Origin: Gigaspora rosea
Taxonomy: Eukaryota; Glomeromycota; Glomeromycetes; Diversisporales; Gigasporaceae
DNA length: 64,000 bases
Direction of reading: 5' to 3'
Assembly (NCBI GenBank): GCA_003550325.1
Contig: QKWP01001137.1
Location: forward strand, 1 to 64,000
Part shown: in pieces, positions 45,690 through 57,031 of the stretch
Numbering within the stretch: the stretch's first letter is position 1
Layout: every line of letters starts with the position of its first letter
Position numbers and translations under genes: made by a program
The notes under the pieces: model-generated
The model's input: the letters and a program-made list of their open reading frames with translations, nothing else
What the model was told of the DNA's origin: nothing
Database searches by the model: none

Positions 45690-46180
45690 GATTAAAAAAG
45701 CACCAAAATAACAATAAAAGAAGTGTCAAAGAACATTAGAAAAAGCTCTAAACAAACGATAAAAGCAGTACTAAAAAAATGCACTAAAAAAATGCAAAAA
45801 AGCTCCAAAACATTAATATCAAAGTTAATATTAATATTACATTACTTGACCTTGAAGTTAGTGTTTACCTGATCTTTGTATATAGCTCTAAAATTAACAT
45901 TCACTAAATTAGCCAAAAAAATAAAAAAACTAAAATTCTCAAAATAATGATAAAAGAAATTTCAAAGAATGTTAGAAAAAGCTTCAAAAAAAAATAAAAG
46001 AAGCACTAAAACAATAATGAAAAAAATTTTTAAAAAAATAAAAAAAGCACCAAAACATTAATATCAAAGTTAATATTAATATTAACATTACTCAACTTTG
46101 AAGTTAGCATTTACCTGACCTTCATATATAGCCCTGAAATCAATATTCACTAAATTAGCAAAAAAAATAAAAAAATAAAA
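45690..46180. repeat. Two ~245-bp tandem units
   Basis: AATGATAAAAGAAATTTCAA and its counterpart near 45712, ATTAATATCAAAGTTAATAT, GAAGTTAGYRTTTACCTGA and TATATAGCYCTRAAATYAA occur twice in the same order at about 245 bp spacing. Confidence 0.75.
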
Positions 46181-46551
46181 ATAGAAGTAAACAAAAAAAA
46201 ATTAATTGTAAACAAAAAAATTAATTTACTGGTAAAATCAAAGTTTGGAACCAGATTGAAATTGGTATAATGTTTACACTCATTCTGATTGGCTTAATTA
46301 GTAATCTATAGCACATGACCTAAACTTTTTTTGCATGACTAGGTACTCTAATTTTTCACCAATTTAGAAATAATTTATAATTATGGAATATTTATTTTCA
46401 ATAATATCAAAATCGATGTAAACATTTTCATAATGTGGTAAAAAAATTAGAATTCAGAATTATTTAAATTTTTACTACAAATATATTGCATATTATATAT
46501 GTCATATTAAATTATATTAATTTATATGTTCTAATATTAAACTGCACTTAA

Positions 46552-46916
46552 GGGTAGGGTGAACGTAAATCATTTTTAATAGTGATCATGTTGTGATCAT
46601 ATGAAATCAGGTGATCAACCAATCACAATTGTAAACAACATAGATTCAACCAATCCGAATTAATCATTTCTGTGTAACTACAGAAAATTTGAGCCAACTA
46701 CAGAAAACTTTACAACATATAGAAGTATAATTTTTTCAAATACTATATTTATTAAAATTTTACTATTATAAAAAAAGTATTTTGTACTATATTATAAAAT
46801 TTTTGGCTAAATTAATAATAATCGTAAAAAGTTTTATTTGTAGTATATTTTTATTTTTTATAAATCTCATTGTACCACTAAAAACATATGATAAATAATC
46901 TACATTCATCCTACTC
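46552..46916. mobile_element. TTAA-flanked (piggyBac-type) MITE, 365 bp
   Basis: GGGTAGGGTGAACGTAAATC and inverted GAGTAGGATGAATGTAGATT with TTAA on both sides (46548-46551 and 46917-46920). Sequence unlike 35357-35728 but similar length. Confidence 0.65.
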
Positions 46917-46920
46917 TTAA

Positions 46921-47411
46921 AAAGCCAAGTAAATCACATAGCCAAATTTAATTATTGGATAACTCATAATTTTAAAAATATTTATATTAGTATAATTAAA
47001 ATACTTCAACAATTAAGCCAATCAAAAATAACCTAGGAACGTATTTTTATAAGATAATTTGTGCTATACACCAAATAATGAAGCATGCTAGTTAAGACAA
47101 AAATCTGGTGAAAGAGTTTTTTTACTATGCTTATACTTTTTTTTTTAATAATAATAAATTTTTAATATGCAATTAAAAAAATTTGTATGTAGTATTGTTT
47201 TAACTTGCAAACAGTAGTCAATGATGCTATTCATACTTTGCATGGCCTAACAATTGTGTTTCAAAAAAATATAAATTACTAGGATGAGTATGAAATATAA
47301 TTCTGTTCACTTTAATAGTTGTATTTCAAAAGAATGTATGATTAACTGTAATCACTGAATGAAGTTTAATTTATTCACATGGAGTAAGTAGAGTGTTTTA
47401 AACAGAAATGT
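46921..47411. other. AT-rich stretch without gene
   Basis: Nothing coding and no clear element ends. Confidence 0.5.
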
Positions 47412-47413
47412 TA

Positions 47414-47712
47414 TATCGCACTTGTGGTGTTCAACACCAGTAATATGAAATTTGTATAATATGCAAATCAAAATAAAAACAAAACCTAAATTTTGATTAA
47501 TATTAGAGTTAGGGTTAAGGCCAGAAGAATAGATTATACCAAAATTTTATGAGTAATTTTTTTTGTTAGAGCCTCAAATGATTTTATAAACGAATTTTTG
47601 TGTTCTAGTCATTTTTAAAAAATATCCAAAAATTTGCATTACACCTGATTTTCATGTTATACTGCAGCTCATAATAAAAATTATAGTGGTGTTGAACACC
47701 AGTGGTGTGATT
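47414..47712. mobile_element. MITE, GGTGTTGAACACC family
   Basis: TTGTGGTGTTCAACACCAG at the left is inverted at the right (TGGTGTTGAACACCAGTGGT). The interior shares TTACACCTGATTTTCATGTT and a TTAGGGTTAAGG block with 25707-26031. The right TA is clear; the left border is uncertain by 2 bp. Confidence 0.65.
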
Positions 47713-47714
47713 TA

Positions 47715-48315
47715 ACAACACCGGTTTTAAAAGCTCATTAGCCATGGAAATTATTGAAATTGTCAATTCAGATGTTAATTTAAGTGAAAACTGACATTAC
47801 ATTTTGCAAGAAAAAGAGGAGTGTCTGGCTCAAAAGAAGTAATTTACTATGTACAAGATGATGTGAGTGTGTTCTACGTGGTAATGTAAAAATTGATCAA
47901 ATTTTTAATCATGTGAATTTTTTACTGTTTCTTTGTTTTTTTATTGATTATGCGATTTTTTTTTATTTAAATTTATAAGCAGTTTTTTTAATATAACTGA
48001 ATTTATGCAAATTTATATTTTGTTTAATTTCTTTATATAAAATATTATATAAATTTTTATCACCTTTTATTTATGCAAATGAGCATTTATGATATAAGTA
48101 ATATTATTAATGGTCGTATAATTTTTATCATTTGGCCATATGATTTTATCTTTATAATTGAGAAATAATTTGGATAGATACTACTTTTATAGCACGTAGG
48201 TATGGGTAATAAAAAGTACTAACTAGTTAATTAATAAATAAAGTTCTAATCATCTTGTGAAGTGGAAACTACATTATTATTTATATTAATCTTATATAAA
48301 ACATAATATGTGTAA
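47715..48315. other. AT-rich stretch without gene
   Basis: No gene or defined element seen. Confidence 0.5.
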
Positions 48316-48317
48316 TA

Positions 48318-48548
48318 TGGGGTCTTTGCCTTGAAAATGACCTTACGGACTATGTAGATCTTATGAATAAAAATTAAAATTCTAGCCATCCAGTAATCCA
48401 ATTCAAATAAACTTTTTTTTATTTTGTAGAGCTTAGTGAGTTTTACAAAATAAAAAAAAAGTTTATTTGAATTGGATTACTGGGTGGCTAGAAACTTTAA
48501 TTTTTATCCATAAGATCTACATAGTCCCGTAAGGTCATTTAGACCCCA
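48318..48548. mobile_element. TA-flanked palindromic MITE, 231 bp
   Basis: Folds back along its whole length. TGGGGTCTTTGCC and inverted TTAGACCCCA ends with TA outside. Homologue of 26292-26531. Confidence 0.8.
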
Positions 48549-48655
48549 TATAGAGAAAGCGGGCCGGATCCTGCACGTAATTACCTATTGTTTTGAAAAA
48601 TACTGCTCAATTAGGATTTGAATTACTATAAGTTTTCAGAATTGTGTTTGAACTA

Positions 48656-48873
48656 GAAACAACCAGGGCAATACCCAAAAGTGCGGGTCACGAGTCTGCT
48701 GCGCCAGTGCCGCAGCATATGTTATGACCTTGCGATAAACGTTATGTCGAGATGCAAAAAATTAAATTTTTGTCTTTGCGCAATCCAGCATTCCACTTAC
48801 ATGAATCTCAATGCGCTGTAGCTATGGTTTGACAGATCTGTGACCTGCACTTGGAGACTGCCCTGGCTGTTTC
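48656..48873. mobile_element. GC-richer MITE with GAAACARCCAGGGCA ends
   Basis: GAAACAACCAGGGCAATACC at the left and inverted GAAACAGCCAGGGCAGTCTC at the right; inverted similarity extends through GTGCGGGTCAC. No clear duplication. Confidence 0.6.
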
Positions 48874-49417
48874 GTCACACTATATAATCATTCTAATCAA
48901 AAAGTGTTACCATTTATGATAGTTGATACTAATTATATGATAAGCCAGAATCCGGATAACTACATCTTTATTAATATAGACTGTATGTTTATATATATTT
49001 TACATTTATTCTGCGAATGACCTATGTAGATAAAATTTCAACATGTTATACTGTATTAATTTTTTAATAAGGGTGTGACATCTGTGATATGCACAGGGAT
49101 AGTATATGACCCAAATGACAAATGACAACCCAAATGAACTCCCTTTGACCAATCAAGATTTGTTACTAAATTTTATACATACATTTTAATAAACGTCACT
49201 ATCTAAGAAGGTTGAAATTATGCTTAATAAATCGATATTTGGCATTGATAAAAAATTTTCAATATCTAAACTGTCACTGTAATCAACTTTACTTAATGCA
49301 CAAATATCTATTTACTTAGTGTAATTTTGATCTTTACGTATCGCAAACATTTCTTTAACTATAGCTGATAGTCAACTATTTGGGCAATAAATTATTGCAC
49401 GTGACAGATTACCTAAG
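48874..49417. other. Stretch without gene
   Basis: No coding support. A TGACCCAAATGAC cluster lies near 49107-49137. Confidence 0.5.
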
Positions 49418-49425
49418 TGACCGAT

Positions 49426-50296
49426 CAGTGATGGTCACTGGAACATTCCAGTGAAAATTATTGGAACTGTGGAACTAACTGGAATTAGTTAAATATATTT
49501 TCCAGTGGCTTCCAGTGATTCCAGTGACTTTTATAATTTTAGCTTCCAGCAGAATTACTATATTCGGATGCATAAGCATTATAACATGTAGTACATAGGT
49601 AAAGTTGAAAGAAAATAAAAGTATGATTAGGTTATTTAGCATATTAGCTACAGCTCTAATTAAGTATGCCTACTTTTGCATAAAAAATAAGTGGTTACGT
49701 GACTTTTGCGCTAAAAAAAAAAAAAGAACAAACCAATCGATACACAATAAATAAGTGAGTATTATTTCACTAACAATCACTTTATAGACAACTTAGTTTA
49801 CAGGCAATTAATTTACAGACAAGTTTATTTACAGACGGTTAATTCGCAGACAATTTTATTTTGTAGACAATATATTTCACCGACAATTTTTTTTATAAAT
49901 TGCACCAACTTTAAATTTAAACTTAACATTAACGACAATGACAGAATTAATTTGTCTGTGAAATAACTGTCCATGAAGCAAATTTATATTTTATATCCTA
50001 CCAGCACAACACATTAACATGTGAAATCATAGATTTTAACACCAATCAAATGCAAGATTTTGCGAACCCAGATGGCAGTAAACCATATACTCCGCATGAC
50101 TACGTTCCTGGTATTGACTGATCATTAATTTACGTGCAATATGTGCATTTTTATTTGTTTAAGCGATTTGATCTTTGCGCATTTTTATTGGTTGATATTA
50201 TAGATGTTCTAGTGGAAAAATCTTCCAGTGAGAATTTTCATTGGGTCCACTGGAAGGCTGGAAGAGTCTGGAATTCCAATTCCAGTGACAACACTG
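49426..50296. mobile_element. hAT-type element, 871 bp, perfect 8-bp TSD
   Basis: CAGTGATGGTCACTGGAA and inverted CAGTGTTGTCACTGGAA ends, exact duplication TGACCGAT (49418-49425 and 50297-50304). TTCCAGTG motifs repeat within ~130 bp of both ends. The centre holds a GACA-rich fold-back (49765-49985). No transposase. Confidence 0.85.
49765..49985. repeat. GACA-rich fold-back inside the hAT-type element
   Basis: TTATTTCACTAACAATCACT then repeated TTTACAGACAA blocks; related to 19505-19780. Confidence 0.55.
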
Positions 50297-50312
50297 TGAC
50301 CGATGACTGGGG

Positions 50313-50613
50313 CAGTGATTTAAACCGGTTGGGTATAATCGGTTAACTGACCCGAACCGAATAAATTTCGGGTAACCAGTTGAGTAAATGCTTAATCGGT
50401 TGACCCGTACAACCGGTTTAGGATCGGTTGACAAAATGTAAATGACATCATAAAAGAGCAAAGGCCCCGAAAAGTTCCGAAAAGAAAATGAATGAACATT
50501 AGTAGACGAGACAAATTGAGTAAAGGTCCGAGAATTCCCGAAAGTAAACGTGAAGTAATGACACCAAATATTTCGGTTCGGTTAACCGATTAAGGAAAAT
50601 TTTCAAATCACTA
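50313..50613. mobile_element. Probable hAT-type MITE with AACCGGTT motifs
   Basis: CAGTGATTTAAACCGG at the left and inverted TAGTGATTTGAAAAT at the right, with CGGTTNACC motifs clustered at both ends. The flanking 8-mers do not match cleanly, so the borders are tentative. Confidence 0.5.
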
Positions 50614-51627
50614 ACTCAGGGTCATGAATTAAATGACTGTCATTTACCATTCCTGGTTATGCATGGCACAGTAATATATCTGGGTTACTTTTCGAAACAG
50701 GCAAATTGCATGGCTGATTTTTTCACAATATAAAGTATATACTAAAATTTTCTTGACTTAAAAAATTTATGCAGTAAATAATTTAATTTTATCTATTTTA
50801 TTCTTTCCAATAGTATCAATTTTTTTAAAGTTATTATAAACTTTAATAATATCTTAACAATATTTATAATATTTATAATTATATTTAGTTTTATAACTTG
50901 GATAGTTTCATTTATGAACCTGAATTAGAGATATTTATTATATAGTATAAAAAAGATCGTAGACTCACCAGATATTAGATCCGGGTGCAGCTCTCAGAAT
51001 CTTCTTTTCAAACATCTATAAATCCAAAGTGTGCACACATTCAAAACTTTCTTTTCTATGATATAAACTCAGCCATGTCCTATACCCAGAGTCTATTAGA
51101 GGTTTTAAAATGGTGAAATGTAACAGACCCGGGTCATGTATATGGCAATTTATGGCAGTAAATATTAATTGTATAATAATAATAATAATAATATTTGAAT
51201 TTTTAATAATCAATTTATTATTTATTGTCGCGGAAATGGCTGAAGTTTGAAATTAGGGACCTCGATTTAAAAATATAAACCCCACTTATACTCTTTTATT
51301 ATCAAAACTGCCCTAATTATTAAAAAAGCTAAGAAATACGCCAAAAATTTTTTGAAAGTGCTCATATTAAAATAATTAAATTTTCCAACTTCAGCCGCGA
51401 CAATTATTTTTTTTTTAGACGTAGTTCTTTTTTTTTTATTTGTTTATCTTCTTGTACTATAGTATATAATTATTATTTTATTTCATTTTATTTTTCTTTC
51501 TTGAATCTTGGCTCTTATTTTGGTATTATTTATACAAATTGGTATAATAAAAGATACAATATAATAAGAATAAAGTACTGTAACGTACGGACCACGGGCT
51601 CCGAGTATAATATCCTATATATAAGTA
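50614..51627. other. Stretch without gene
   Basis: Contains a (TAA)n run at 51172-51192. Short frames have no support. Confidence 0.5.
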
Positions 51628-51806
51628 AATTAGTATAGTACTAGCAATTGTTACATAAAATATATTCCCAGATATATATTTTACATTTTACCATGAAGAT
51701 TTTTTAATAATTAAATTAGTATAGTACTCGGGGTATTAAGCAATTTGTTACATAAATATATTCCCAGATATATATTTTACATTTTACCATGAAAATTTTT
51801 TAATAG
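51628..51806. repeat. Two tandem ~86-93-bp units
   Basis: AATTAGTATAGTACT ... ATATTCCCAGATATATATTT ... ACCATGAARATTTTTTAATA occurs twice in direct order. Confidence 0.8.
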
Positions 51807-51869
51807 GGTACTTTATACAGGGGATGGGAATTTTCGTGATCGTGGTTGGCCAATAAAATTAATGTATTT

Positions 51870-52203
51870 ATGCGGCAAAAAAAATAATATTTTTAAAACA
51901 TTAAAACTTTTTTACTGACAAATGTTTTTAAAAAAACCGACCGATAGCTTTATACACAAGACTGGCTCTACAAAGTTAACAGGCAGTTTTTTAAAAAAAA
52001 ATCTTCTATAATAAATTATAGCGATTCGAAAAATAACCAAATTCCAAATCTGTATAACTCTTGATATAAAAAAAATTTTTTTTTAAAAACTAACCGTTAA
52101 CTTTGTAGAGCTCAGTTCTGTATGATTGTTTTTTTTAAAAAAAAATTTTATCTGTAAAAAGTTTTAACGCTTTAAAAAAATACTATTTTTTGCTGCAGTA
52201 TGT
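51870..52203. mobile_element. Fold-back element of ~330 bp
   Basis: GCGGCAAAAAAAATAATATT and AGCTTTATACACAAGACTGG on the left are matched by inverted copies on the right (GTAGAGCTCAGTTCTGTATG, AATACTATTTTTTGCTGC). Borders are approximate. Confidence 0.6.
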
Positions 52204-52439
52204 CGAAATACATTAAGTTCATATTATATATTGCATTGGCGCAATAAAATTATTAACCAATAAAATTTGCGTATTTGGTTCATGTAGCTTCTATGTTTCA
52301 GAAAGATTGAATGTTTATATCATTTCAATAGGCTTTTTGAGGGAATTCCTCCCTCATTGCACCTTTTAATCTCATCTAAACTCATTTAAATCTACAACTC
52401 TTCGTGTTTACGTTTTAACATCACTTATAAAACAATTGT

Positions 52440-52860
52440 AGTTAGTTGACATCGCAAACTATTAGTCTGTTAATTAACACTCTTATATTCAATAAACTTG
52501 AATACATGCCAGGTGCATTTACAATAATTTCTAGAGGTGTGTTATGAGTAGTTACAAAACTTTCATCAACAGCTAAATCTGCACACAAATCTAGCAAATC
52601 GTCTTCGAGTTGGCTAGCTACTTCCTTACTTGATCCAGATTTTATAAAGGGGTACAATAGTGGTACAATGGATCAACTGAAGGTTTCCAAGATCTTTTTT
52701 TTTTTTTTGTAGACAGAGATTAATAATTTTATCTACGGCTGTAATAAATCTACTTTACCACTGAATATTGATTGTTCCTAATTTCTTTTCTGCCTTGAGT
52801 CGATGTACCAGATATGCCAGACGTACTAACAACAGTAGGTGGAACGTCCTCTATGAAAGA
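52440..52860 (-). pseudogene. Unrecognised gene remnant
   Basis: A minus-strand frame (52657-52442) reads KEVASQLEDDLLDLCADLAV and then VTTHNTPLEIIVNAPGMYSS. An upstream minus-strand frame near 52850-52765 reads DVPPTVVSTSGISGTSTQGR. The two are not joined by one open frame, but GT/AG signals lie between. Composition is more gene-like than its surroundings. I do not recognise the family. Confidence 0.35.
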
Positions 52861-53064
52861 AAGTTTTATTAATTATGAGTTTTCAGTGTTCGAAAATGTA
52901 TGACTGCATTTAGCTTTTTTCTTTAAGACTTTTTTGACATTGTTTATGATGCACAACATGGTTGACCGAAAAATTATTGCTATTGTACTAAATGAGAAAT
53001 CCAATCATTAACTTTGCGACGAACTTAACCCCTGAAGAATCTGGTTACATCTAAATTTTTCCTA

Positions 53065-53201
53065 TGGTCATTTCCCAACAGGCCATTTACCTGACATCAC
53101 ACAAGGTGATAATTTACTAATAGTATATACCTGCAACTAGTAAAAATGCCAATCTTAACCCTACGTGATGCCAAGTAAATGGCCTGTTGGCAAAATGACC
53201 A
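53065..53201. mobile_element. 137-bp fold-back MITE
   Basis: TGGTCATTTCCCAACAGGCC at the left and inverted TGGTCATTTTGCCAACAGGC at the right, similarity continuing through ATTTACYTGRCATCAC. Confidence 0.7.
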
Positions 53202-53249
53202 TCAAGAAAATGAGCAACGGCATATGAACGTTCTACCGTATTTTCTCAT

Positions 53250-53640
53250 AATAACGTGATTTAGAAAATTGTGATCCCTAAAAGATAACATATATGGTTT
53301 CAAAATAACGCTCATGCGCGTCCCAGATTAACTCGCACTCTATGGTAATAGGAGCTTATTCATAGCATGATTTAAAAAATACTCCGAAACAAGAGTTGAT
53401 ACTAAGTAAACCTACTTTCGAGTTTTAATAAAAGTTGTCCTTAGATCGTCTAGATCTGAAGAACATCTTTTATTAAAGCTCAAAGGTAAGTTTAACTTAG
53501 TACCGTACCAACTCTTGTTCCCGGAGTATTCTTTGTTTTATTTTTTTATATAAGGAAATAATTAAAAACCTTATATTTGTTTTAAAATGACGCTCATGCG
53601 CGTACTCTAAATAACGCGCAGGTGAGCGTTATTACGCTAG
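53250..53640. repeat. Interspersed repeat with a nested fold-back
   Basis: Shares GATTTAGAAAATTGTG, TTTCAAAATAACGCTCATG and CGCAGGTGAGCGTTATT with 24060-24330. A second palindrome (53379-53529, ATACTCCG..CGGAGTAT ends) interrupts it. Confidence 0.6.
53379..53529. mobile_element. Palindromic insert, 151 bp
   Basis: ATACTCCGAAACAAGAGTTG is inverted at the right end with few changes, centred near CGTCTAGATC. Young relative to the host repeat. Confidence 0.65.
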
Positions 53641-55080
53641 TCGTTTTCGATAACACATGTTTATGGATTATTAGACGGATTAATTAAAAAAAATGATTTT
53701 TTTTTCTAATGATCCATCTAATAACCTATGCAATATACTGTACATTTATTGTAGCAACTCGAACGTTCAGACGTATATTTGAAGGTAATTATAGCAGTGA
53801 AAGTTAGTAATTTTGATTTACAAGTTTTCCCTTTCCGTCACTCACAGCGCTTCGAATGAAAATACTTCAAGATCATAAAAATTGGAATAACTTTTGCTTG
53901 TGGAAATGTCGAATCTTTATTTGTTCCCTTACTTGTTATTTGCTCGTTATCATTTCTGCTAGCATCTTAAGTCCGCTCACATTTTTGTTCAAAATTAATT
54001 TATCCAACCAAATTGGTATTATGTCCGAAACAGTGCAAAGATAAATTCGGTTTGCTTAGTGAGAAATCCGATCTGATTAGTTAGACGTAAAAAAAATTAC
54101 GCGACAAAATCAGTTAACAAATAAATAATGATCCTAGGACTAATAATTCTACTCCTAACTTCGTCTAAAACCTAAATCCAAATCTCAAAATCAGCTATTG
54201 TTGGCAGATGACAATATATGACAAAAATCATATGTTATATGATATAGAATCATATATCATTTTTGTCATATTATTATTATAATCATATGATATTGTAATA
54301 TGACAAGTCATATAAGTCATGTAAGTCATATGACATCATCGTCGAGAAGCATAACTGATGGGTAAACTCTGTATTTATATGATAATTTACTATATCTGTA
54401 AAGTAATTCTCGAGAGAATATTTTTAGTTAGCCAATAGTCTCAGGAACTTTCGAATGAAATAGAAGATTACTACTATTTTGATATTTTGATGAAATAAAA
54501 AAATAGTCATGAAGATTTTCCTGTTGACAATTTTATGTGATATGGTGCTGACGATAAAGTTTGTAGTGGTCAAGAAAGATATAATCGGAGCGAGATGAAA
54601 TAATGTAAAAAAATTTTTATTATATAATAAGATTTATAAGTTGCCATTCTGGTCTTCTGCAATTATTAATTAGTACGGTGATTCAGTTAACAAATATAGA
54701 TAATCGTGTGATTCGAAAAATCGTGTGATTTGAAAAATCGTATGATTAGCTATGAATCGGGAATACAAACATGTTAAAAAAACGAGTCCAATATGGATAT
54801 AGATATGCCTCCCAAACTATTTTGGAGTTTTGCCGGCAAGTATTGGTATAGATTGATGCAAAATATTAAGGTTTTGGGTCAATATCCCGAACACCAAATT
54901 CCCAATAGTGCTAAATCCCGATGTACTAAATCCCGAAAGAACAAAATCCCGAAACCCCCCCAAAAAAATTCATAATTGAGATAAATAAGGTTTTAACCGT
55001 TTTTTTTGTTGTTTTTGTGCGGGGTTGCATTAATTTTTTCTTTTTGTTTTGCAATTCGATAGACCAAGTATTTTTTTTTT
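53641..55080. other. Stretch without recognised gene
   Basis: Contains a hairpin at 53663-53735, ATATGAC/GTCATAT-rich DNA at 54200-54345, a 17-bp tandem (AATCGTGTGATTYGAAA, about 54703-54748) and repeated AAATCCCGA motifs at 54912-54955. Confidence 0.45.
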
Positions 55081-55139
55081 TTAGAACGTGGAATTTCGGT
55101 TTAGTTTTGTGTTGTTAATTTTAGTGCTGCCAAGAAAAA

Positions 55140-55241
55140 ACCTGTCGTCGGACTTTCGATTATATTTTGTACCGGACACAAACTCTAACAAATTAACCTG
55201 ATTTTGTCCAATACAAAATATAGTTGAAAGCCCGATGACCT
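55140..55241. repeat. ~100-bp fold-back
   Basis: GTCGTCGGACTTTCGATTAT..TTTTGTACCGGACA is inverted at the right arm (TGTCCAATACAAAATATAGT..CCCGATGAC). Probably a small MITE. Confidence 0.6.
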
Positions 55242-55310
55242 TAGCGACGCTCGTTGCTCTTTCATAAAAAATTTTCTGGTCACGTGGTGTGGCGTCCAAT
55301 TAAAATAATC

Positions 55311-55586
55311 TTAAGATTTTGAAAAATTTTTAACGATTAGCTTCGTGTTTTGTATTAGATATTTTGCGTTTGTCTCGTTCACTTCCTTTTGTAATTTTTT
55401 GATGTTTTCGACCAAAGATAATCCTTTATTGAACTTTGTAAAAGCTTTTTCACAATTTTTGATTAAGTTGGAGCAAGAAGCGCAAACCGTTTCTTTAGGA
55501 GGAGGAGGTGGTGTTTGGTCAAGAGTTTTTGCTTTCTTTTTTAATTCTAACAAAGAAAAAATAACAGTATCGATTTCTTTTTCCAT
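55311..55586 (-). CDS. Small coiled-coil protein, copy 1
   Basis: A 91-codon frame starting MEKEIDTVIFSLLELKKKAK, with a proline run, a CASC pair of cysteines, and a C-terminal heptad-like helix (LVENIKKLQKEVNETNAKYL). The paralogue at 57927-58247 is highly similar, mostly with conservative changes, which hints at past selection. The last residues differ where copy homology stops. The sequence upstream of the ATG reads as a T-rich tract plus AG, like a splice acceptor, so the ORF may be a downstream exon. I do not recognise a family. Confidence 0.45.
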   Translation of the reverse strand: MEKEIDTVIFSLLELKKKAKTLDQTPPPPPKETVCASCSNLIKNCEKAFTKFNKGLSLVENIKKLQKEVNETNAKYLIQNTKLIVKNFSKS

Positions 55587-55761
55587 CTAAAAAAAAAAGA
55601 AAAAACATTTACTATTTTGTTTGCACAAATAAAAATATCGAAAAACATTGGCACGCACTTCAGTTTGTGCTTAAACTGGCTGGGGGTTAAGAGCCAGGGA
55701 TAAATTTTTATTATAATTAAATGAATACAGCAAGAGTAGACCAGCATGGTGGTTGATAATA

Positions 55762-57031
55762 CAGTGCCCGCCGTAAGTATCCGACCCCCTATAACACAAA
55801 GAGAGGCAAAATAAAACTTTATTTTTTTTTTTATTAAAAAATACATGATTCGTTTAGACTACTAATACATTGTGTAATCCCCATTAGCTTCAATTAAAGC
55901 CTCAACCCACCTTTCCATACTACGGACTAATTTAGTAGCAAGTTCACAGGTTAATGCATTCCACTCTTTTACCAAACACGATTTTAATCCTGCAAGAGTT
56001 CTAATTTTTTTTCTTGCTATTTTAATTTTTAACAATCTCCAAACATTTTCAATAGGATTTTGGTCGGGGGAAACAGATGGCCATGGAAGAACCTTGACGT
56101 TGTTTTCTTCCTTCCAATCCTTTGACAAAGTTGCACAATGCTTCGAGTCGTTGTCTTCTTGCAAAATCCATTTATCCGAATTGGCCCCAAAAAGAAGCTC
56201 AGCAGACGGGAGGAGACCTTGTTCATATATCTTAACCATATATTTGGCATTCAAGTTGTGCTGAAAGTAAATCAGCTTGCCAAAGCCCGAAGACGAAAAA
56301 CAACCCCACACGTTGAGCTTCAACGGATGCTTCACGGACCGCCATAATTTACGCCGCCCAGACCACTGCCAGGTTCTTGGATGCGGTTGATTCAAACGGA
56401 ATGTACTTTCATCTGTAAATATTACCTGGTCCCAGTCGAAATCCTGATGATCTTTTGCCCATTTTAGCCGTTTCTCTTTGTGCTTCTCTGTGAGAAGTGG
56501 TTTGGAAAGTTTCGCCATATATTTTGCCCCACCTTCACGTAGACGCTTTTGAATAGTGCGTACACTAATGCTAACATTCCGTTTTTCCATTTCCTGTTGT
56601 ATTTCAACAGCAGTTACATTTTCTTTGTCACTTGCAAGCTTAAGGATCTTTGCATCTTGCCGCGGAGTGGTGATCCGATTTCGACCAGGTTTTTGTTCAT
56701 CATTTAAATTTTTTGTTTCCCCCCATTTTTTTACCCAATAAAGCGCAGTAGACTTACTACAGCCTACAATCTTTGCTGTAGCACCAAGCCCAAGCTTCGG
56801 ACCTTTGGAATGATAGTGCAAAAAAATGATTTCATATCGCTTATGCAGCGGAAGAGGCATTTTAAAGGTTCAGAATTTGGGCGGAGAACATTGCTCTGGT
56901 AAATGGATAAATTGCCTGCAAATAGTAAGAATGATCAGCGTTTGCATCATTGTTTGTCGTGAGAAAATTTTAAGGTTGTATGTACAATGCACGTGAAGTT
57001 ACACCGGGTCGGATACTTACGGCGGGCACTG
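55762..57031. mobile_element. Intact Tc1-like transposon, 1270 bp
   Basis: Perfect 26-bp TIRs starting CAGTGCCCGCCGTAAGTATC, TA on both sides (55760-55761 and 57032-57033), and a single uninterrupted transposase gene on the minus strand. Structure and intact TIRs indicate a young, perhaps active, copy. Confidence 0.92.
55862..56860 (-). CDS. Tc1/mariner transposase (DD34E)
   Basis: A 332-aa intact protein that would cut the transposon out and insert it at TA. Two N-terminal helix-turn-helix regions (about 20-47 and 85-107) bind the TIR, with a PGRNR hinge (58-62) between. Catalytic triad: Asp150 in FTDES, Asp236 in LQEDND, Glu271 in NPIENVW; 34 residues lie between the last two, giving DD34E. 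WxSVSPDQNP precedes the Glu as in Tc1 relatives. The length is typical (about 340 aa). The start MPLPLHKRYEI is the first ATG after the TIR side. No stop or frameshift is visible. It is the best-supported functional gene in the window. Confidence 0.93.
   Translation of the reverse strand: MPLPLHKRYEIIFLHYHSKGPKLGLGATAKIVGCSKSTALYWVKKWGETKNLNDEQKPGRNRITTPRQDAKILKLASDKENVTAVEIQQEMEKRNVSISVRTIQKRLREGGAKYMAKLSKPLLTEKHKEKRLKWAKDHQDFDWDQVIFTDESTFRLNQPHPRTWQWSGRRKLWRSVKHPLKLNVWGCFSSSGFGKLIYFQHNLNAKYMVKIYEQGLLPSAELLFGANSDKWILQEDNDSKHCATLSKDWKEENNVKVLPWPSVSPDQNPIENVWRLLKIKIARKKIRTLAGLKSCLVKEWNALTCELATKLVRSMERWVEALIEANGDYTMY

Noticed and set aside
56029..56741. Frames on both strands inside the Tc1 transposase
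   Set aside because: Shadows of the 332-codon gene, which alone carries family motifs.
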